A stretch of 64,000 bases of DNA from Agathobaculum sp. NTUH-O15-33 (lineage in GTDB: Bacteria > Bacillota > Clostridia > Oscillospirales > Butyricicoccaceae). The stretch is from assembly GCF_033193315.1 (NCBI RefSeq), contig NZ_CP136187.1, positions 310,001-374,000 of the forward strand, in the 5' to 3' direction. Positions 60,421 through 64,000 of this stretch are shown one piece after another (within the stretch, counting starts at the first letter, position 1; each line of letters starts with the position of its first letter). The position numbers and the translations under genes were made by a program. Under the pieces are notes generated by a model. The model was not told where the DNA came from. It worked only from the letters and a program-made list of their open reading frames with translations, and searched no databases.

Positions 60421-60884
60421 TCTGCGTGGGCAAGCTGGGCGAGCGCTTTTGGGCGGACGCCTGCGCCGAATACCGAAAACGTCTGGGCGCTTACTGCAAG
60501 CTGGAAGTGGCCGAGCTGTCCGAGCAGCGCCTACCGCAGTCGCCCTCTGAAGGCGAGCTCGCCGCGGCGTTGGAACGCGAAGCCGCGGCGATCGAAGCGC
60601 AGCTTTTGCCGGGGGCCAAGGTAATCGCGCTGTGCGTGGAAGGCAAGACGCTTTCCAGCGAGGCGTTCAGCGCCTACCTGTCGCAGCTCACCGTTTCGGG
60701 CGTGAGCCGCCTGTGCGTACTGATCGGCGGCTCGTGCGGCCTTGCCCCGCGTATCAAGCAACGGGCCGATTTGCGGCTGTCCATGTCGCCGATGACGTTT
60801 CCGCACCATCTGGCGCGCGTCATGGCGCTCGAACAGCTTTACCGCGCGCTGAATATCGCCGCGGGCGGCAAGTATCATAAGTAA
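60402..60884 (+). CDS. rlmH: 23S rRNA (pseudouridine1915-N3)-methyltransferase
   Basis: A 160-residue SPOUT methyltransferase that modifies helix 69 of the large subunit. The N-terminal VRLICVGKLGERFWADACAEYRKRL and the C-terminal knot with CVLIGGSCGLAPRIKQRADLRLSMSPMTFPHHLARVMALEQLYRALNIAAGGKYHK, including the ending G-KYHK, are diagnostic. GGGAGG is present inside the end of the walJ frame. A terminator closes the operon, matching the walJ-rlmH order in Bacillus. Confidence 0.96.
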   Translation: MLSVRLICVGKLGERFWADACAEYRKRLGAYCKLEVAELSEQRLPQSPSEGELAAALEREAAAIEAQLLPGAKVIALCVEGKTLSSEAFSAYLSQLTVSGVSRLCVLIGGSCGLAPRIKQRADLRLSMSPMTFPHHLARVMALEQLYRALNIAAGGKYHK

Positions 60885-60924
60885 GCGGTTCACGCAAACG
60901 ATCACAAAAGTGCCGATAAAATAC

Positions 60925-60952
60925 AAAAAGCTCCTCGGATGAGGAGCTTTTT
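60925..60952 (+). terminator. intrinsic terminator of the wal/rlmH operon
   Basis: AAAAAGCTCCTC pairs with GAGGAGCTTTTT around GGAT. Confidence 0.92.
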
Positions 60953-61114
60953 GTATGATAGAAATGAAGAAGTGGTCATTGTAATTGAGACGCGGCGCAA
61001 GTGGCTTGGCCGCAGTCTTTGCAGCCGCTCACGGGGAGCGATTACATTTTTGCTCTTCCATGTCACAAGAGCATGATTACTGTAACATCAAAACCATCGT
61101 CTGTAAATACCTTT

Positions 61115-61144
61115 GACGTGAAATGCAATTAACGCGACGTGAAA
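61115..61144 (+). promoter_or_regulatory. LytTR-type direct repeat (possible AgrA-like binding site)
   Basis: GACGTGAAA at 61115-61123 and again at 61136-61144, nine-base repeats with a 12-base gap (21-base period). That is the spacing of AgrA and other LytTR sites. It ends four bases before a weak -35 box (TTGGAA 61149-61154, 17 bases, TATAAC 61172-61177), as expected of an activator site. Confidence 0.6.
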
Positions 61145-61255
61145 AGGTTTGGAAATAGAAAAATAAAGAAATATAACATATAATTTCAAAGAAAAAACGA
61201 CAAAAGCCTCGTTTTATTTGGGAATAGGCAGGGGGAAAAGCGAACTTTTCCAGAC

Positions 61256-61284
61256 TTGAAAAATTTGTCGCTTTAACGTATAAT
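61256..61284 (+). promoter_or_regulatory. promoter of the agr-like operon
   Basis: TTGAAA at 61256-61261, a 17-base spacer and a perfect TATAAT at 61279-61284, about 90 bases upstream of the regulator gene. The 60957-61255 stretch holds no convincing gene. Confidence 0.82.
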
Positions 61285-61376
61285 CAATATGACTCAGAGT
61301 TTGGAATTTCAACAATTTTTCCGTGAATTTGCGTCTGCGCGACTTGCAATGCAACGGGTGGGGAGGGAAGCGCAAA

Positions 61377-62099
61377 ATGGTTTTGCAAGTTGTTGTTTTG
61401 GAAGATAACGAATGGGAACTGAAAATGTGCAAGGAAACGATCGAGCAAGCGGCACAGAATAAAAATATCAATGTTCATGTGACCGGTTGCGTTTCCGGGG
61501 CCGACGTTACCGATGAAAGAATCATCGATACCGATATCTTTTTTCTTGACATAGAAACCCCGGACCGCAGCGGGATCGAGACCGCCAAACAGATCCGCAC
61601 CATATCGGAGGATGTGCCGATCGTGTTTGTGACCAACCACGGTCAGTATCAAATGGCGGGGTATTCGGTGCACGCCTATCATTACTTGCTCAAGCCGCTG
61701 AAAGAGGGGGACTGCGTAAAGTGCTTGGAGCACGCGGAGCGTTACGCGCGCTTGCGCGAGGACGCAAAGCTCGTCATTGCGCAGCGGGGCAAGCAGATCA
61801 TTCTTTCCTACGCCGATATCCTGTTCGTCGAAGCCATGGACCACGAGTGCCGGATCGTACACAATCGGGGCGAGGTCACCTGCCGTATGACCATGTATGA
61901 ACTGCTGCAAAAGCTGCCGCAGGAGAGCTTTATGCAGTGCCACCGTTCGTATTTGGTCAATGTCGATTATGTATCCAAGGTGCTGGGCGCGGAAATGATC
62001 CTGAAAAAGGATATTAAGGTGCCGGTAAGCCGCCTGTACCGCGATAAGATTCAGCGCGCCACCATTGAACGCATGGAAAGCGTTATAGAAAACCTATGA
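61377..62099 (+). CDS. LytTR-type response regulator (AgrA-like)
   Basis: A 240-residue regulator. The receiver domain has the acidic pair near VVVLEDNEW and phospho-acceptor Asp58 (IFFLDIETPDRSG), then VPIVFVTNH and YLLKPLKEGD. The LytTR DNA-binding domain covers about residues 135-235 (LSYADILFVEAMDHECRIVHN, LPQESFMQCHRSYLVNVDYVSKV). GGGGAGG lies nine bases before the ATG at 61377. It overlaps the kinase gene by four bases. It is the transcriptional output of the quorum-sensing module. Confidence 0.92.
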   Translation: MVLQVVVLEDNEWELKMCKETIEQAAQNKNINVHVTGCVSGADVTDERIIDTDIFFLDIETPDRSGIETAKQIRTISEDVPIVFVTNHGQYQMAGYSVHAYHYLLKPLKEGDCVKCLEHAERYARLREDAKLVIAQRGKQIILSYADILFVEAMDHECRIVHNRGEVTCRMTMYELLQKLPQESFMQCHRSYLVNVDYVSKVLGAEMILKKDIKVPVSRLYRDKIQRATIERMESVIENL

Positions 62100-63466
62100 T
62101 AACGGCAATGAACATTTTAATGATCCTTTCCTCCATGCTGGATGCGTCGCTCAAGCTATCCTTTTATAATACCGTACTTTTGCCGGAGGGAAGTAAATGG
62201 GTCCACAAAAAGTGGATCTGTTTTGTTGTGTGCAGCGCTGCGCTCTCGTCTGTCATGAGCGTCTTGCAGGTGTTTTACCTGATCAAATTCGCCATTGTTT
62301 TCGTGGGGGAGATCGTATTTTGCTATCTTGTCTCGGAACATAAGCGGTGTGTTTCACTTTGCCTGCCCGCGCTGGCCAACGCGCTGATGTATATTTGCGA
62401 AAGCACGGTGCCGCTCACGCTGTCGGCGCTTTTCAAAATCCCGGTCACGGTGGTGGCGGATACACCGTTTTTTATGGTATACGGGATTCTGGAATCGCGC
62501 GGCCTGATGTATTTAGTGCTCGGCGGCACGCTGTTTTTTCTGCATCGCAAGCGGAGCGTGCCGGATACGCGGCATCTCCGCGCGCCGCAGCTGATCTGTC
62601 TGAGCGCGGGCGCGGCGTTGCTGGGCGGCAGCGCCACGGCGCTTTCCTATGTGCTGAACAATACGGGTGATGTCGGTTATTTTCTGAAAGTGCTGCCGAT
62701 CGTGCTTTTCGTGCTGCTGGTGCTGATCACCATACTGTTTATCAGCCTGTCGCGCGAGACCGAGCGGAAATACCGTTTGGAATCCGAAGCCATGCAGCAG
62801 GAGAATTTGCAGAGACAGCGTCAGGCGCTTACCGCCATGTACGAAAATATCCTTGGAATGCGGCACGATCTGAAAAACCATTTGCGAACGCTGGCCGGTC
62901 TGCTGGAACAGGGCGAGAGCGGTCAGGCGCTCGAATACGTGAAACAGATATCGGATACCGCAGAGGGCGCGGGCGTTTGGGTCAATACCGGCAACGCCGC
63001 GATTGATTCGCTGCTGCACGCAAAGCTGTCCAGCGCGCGCGAGGCCGGTATCGGGGTACGGGTCAATCTCAGCCTGCCGGACACAAACGAGGTAAAAACG
63101 AGCGACCTTTGCACCGTTCTGTTCAATGTGCTCGATAACGCGATCGAGGCATGTGAGAGGAACGCGGATCCAAAAAATCGTTGGCTGCGTCTGATTGTGG
63201 CGCAGCAGAAGTACCGGCTGGTCGTTTTCTGCGAGAACCCGAGTGAAAATGAACCCCTAGAGGGAAAAAACGGCTTCAAAAGCGCCAAGAGCGGCTTGCT
63301 GCACGGCATTGGCTTGACGCAGGTCAGGCGCGTGGCCGATAAGTACAACGGCATGTGCGGCGCGGAATACCATAAGGATACCGGCACTTTCCGCATCACG
63401 GTCCTGCTGCCGAACGAATGCGGCGAAACCATAAACATAAGTGTGATAGAGCCTGAAAAGGAGTAG
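62096..63466 (+). CDS. GHKL sensor histidine kinase (AgrC-like)
   Basis: A 456-residue kinase with six or so N-terminal helices up to about residue 218, the usual peptide-sensing arrangement of AgrC-type receptors. A coiled segment (ETERKYRLESEAMQQENLQRQRQAL) leads to the H box MRHDLKNHLRTLAGLL with His257. The GHKL ATPase part has VLFNVLDNAIEACERN and HGIGLTQVRRVADKYNG. It would autophosphorylate on peptide binding and pass the phosphate to the regulator encoded just upstream. AgrB follows eight bases later. Confidence 0.92.
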   Translation: MITAMNILMILSSMLDASLKLSFYNTVLLPEGSKWVHKKWICFVVCSAALSSVMSVLQVFYLIKFAIVFVGEIVFCYLVSEHKRCVSLCLPALANALMYICESTVPLTLSALFKIPVTVVADTPFFMVYGILESRGLMYLVLGGTLFFLHRKRSVPDTRHLRAPQLICLSAGAALLGGSATALSYVLNNTGDVGYFLKVLPIVLFVLLVLITILFISLSRETERKYRLESEAMQQENLQRQRQALTAMYENILGMRHDLKNHLRTLAGLLEQGESGQALEYVKQISDTAEGAGVWVNTGNAAIDSLLHAKLSSAREAGIGVRVNLSLPDTNEVKTSDLCTVLFNVLDNAIEACERNADPKNRWLRLIVAQQKYRLVVFCENPSENEPLEGKNGFKSAKSGLLHGIGLTQVRRVADKYNGMCGAEYHKDTGTFRITVLLPNECGETINISVIEPEKE

Positions 63467-63474
63467 ACAACGAC

Positions 63475-64000
63475 ATGCTGAAACGATGGAGCGCCTTTCT
63501 GGTCCGCTGCGGCGTGATCAAGGAAGAGGATGCGGCGGTACAGGAGTACGGCCTGTTCTGCCTGCTCAATACGCTTGCGTACAATGTCGTGCAGCTGGCG
63601 CTGGCGCTTTGGTTCCATGTGCTTTGGCAGACGCTCTGGTTCGATCTGCTGTTCATGCCGCTGCGCAACTGGGCGGGCGGCTATCATGCGAAAACGCCGC
63701 TGCGCTGCTTTGTTCTGAGCAACGCGGTGTGGGCGCTGGCCATGCTGGGCGGACATTACCTGCCCGCCAGACTGTGTTTGGCGGTGGGGCTGCTGTCGGC
63801 GGCCGCGATCTGGCGCATGGCGCCGGTCCCGCATGAAAACAATCCGCTCAGCCCCGCGCGGTTCAAGCTGGCAAAGCGGGTGGCGCGCGGGATCGTGCTG
63901 GTAGTGGCGGCCCTTATGTGCGCGCTGCTTTGGCTGCGTGTTGCGGTATTCGGCAGGCTCGCCGGGATCGTGCTGTTTTGCACGGCGGTTTCGCTGTGCG
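63475..64000 (+). CDS. agrB: AgrB-like autoinducing peptide protease/exporter, 3' end outside window
   Basis: The frame is open from ATG 63475 to the window end (about 175 residues seen). RNWAGGYHAKTPLRC carries the AgrB catalytic pair His71 and Cys78, seven residues apart as in Staphylococcus AgrB (His77/Cys84). Alternating hydrophobic segments (FLVRCGVI, LLNTLAYNVVQLALALWF, AVWALAMLGG, LCLAVGLLSAAAIW, GIVLVVAALMCALLWL) and PHENNPLS fit the family. It would cut and cyclise an AgrD propeptide, whose gene should lie just beyond the window. GGAG lies about 12 bases upstream. Confidence 0.9.
   Translation, partial: MLKRWSAFLVRCGVIKEEDAAVQEYGLFCLLNTLAYNVVQLALALWFHVLWQTLWFDLLFMPLRNWAGGYHAKTPLRCFVLSNAVWALAMLGGHYLPARLCLAVGLLSAAAIWRMAPVPHENNPLSPARFKLAKRVARGIVLVVAALMCALLWLRVAVFGRLAGIVLFCTAVSLC

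Noticed and set aside
61289-61408. 39-codon frame as a possible AgrD peptide gene
   Set aside because: Its ATG lies at the promoter start region with no ribosome site, it overlaps the regulator gene, and it lacks AgrD features.

Overview
The window is a GC-rich (my impression from reading, not computed) piece of a Gram-positive chromosome. WalRK with YycH/YycI-like partners, WalJ and RlmH, an agr-like module, GlgC paired with GlgD, and strong GGAGG ribosome binding sites point to Clostridia. A gut Oscillospiraceae/Butyricicoccaceae-type organism (Agathobaculum or Butyricicoccus-like) fits, but that lineage is inference. No phage, insertion sequence, rRNA or CRISPR array was seen. One tRNA, tRNA-Val(CAC), is present.

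Layout. 1-982: end of a FakA/YloV-like gene and pth. 1015-9404: a seven-gene minus-strand operon (sugar ABC transporter, PIG-L deacetylase, Gfo/Idh/MocA dehydrogenase, two TIM-barrel enzymes including an IolE-like one) divergent from a LacI regulator. 9437-14534: flavodoxin-like protein, DUF1848 protein, tRNA-Val, a sodium-pump decarboxylase beta subunit with a 39-residue gamma-like subunit behind a yybP-ykoY (manganese) riboswitch, and an EAL protein. 14739-17083: an operon of a membrane protein, a lipoprotein barnase and barstar, then a small AT-rich islet. 17135-33269: two more sugar ABC systems, two more LacI regulators, IolG, IolI, an IdhA-like dehydrogenase and a sodium/solute symporter, so the first 33 kb is largely inositol-type carbohydrate uptake and breakdown. 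33396-39496: small proteins, a frameshifted cysteine desulfurase, two paralogous membrane proteins, ThiI, a MITE-like repeat and CinA. 39626-48457: complete glycogen cluster glgB-glgC-glgD-glgA-glgP. 48718-52864: small cysteine protein, MATE/MarR pair, GH13 glycosidase. 52880-60952: NUDIX hydrolase and the wal operon with murA inserted before walJ. 61115-64000: agr-like regulator, kinase and AgrB, cut by the window end.

The genes form a coherent picture: three LacI-controlled uptake systems feed inositol-like compounds to dehydrogenases, isomerases and a dehydratase; surplus carbon is stored as glycogen; wall homeostasis and cell-density signalling follow. The points most worth checking are the manganese riboswitch in front of a decarboxylase beta/gamma pair with no alpha subunit nearby, the membrane-anchored barnase with its barstar, a glycogen branching enzyme with ten exact histone-H1-like octapeptide repeats at its C terminus, an intergenic array of seven consecutive hairpins at 18359-18638, and an agr module in regulator-kinase-AgrB order with a LytTR-type direct repeat. 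Two conserved genes (cysteine desulfurase and walJ) carry single-base frameshifts, which may be real or assembly errors.
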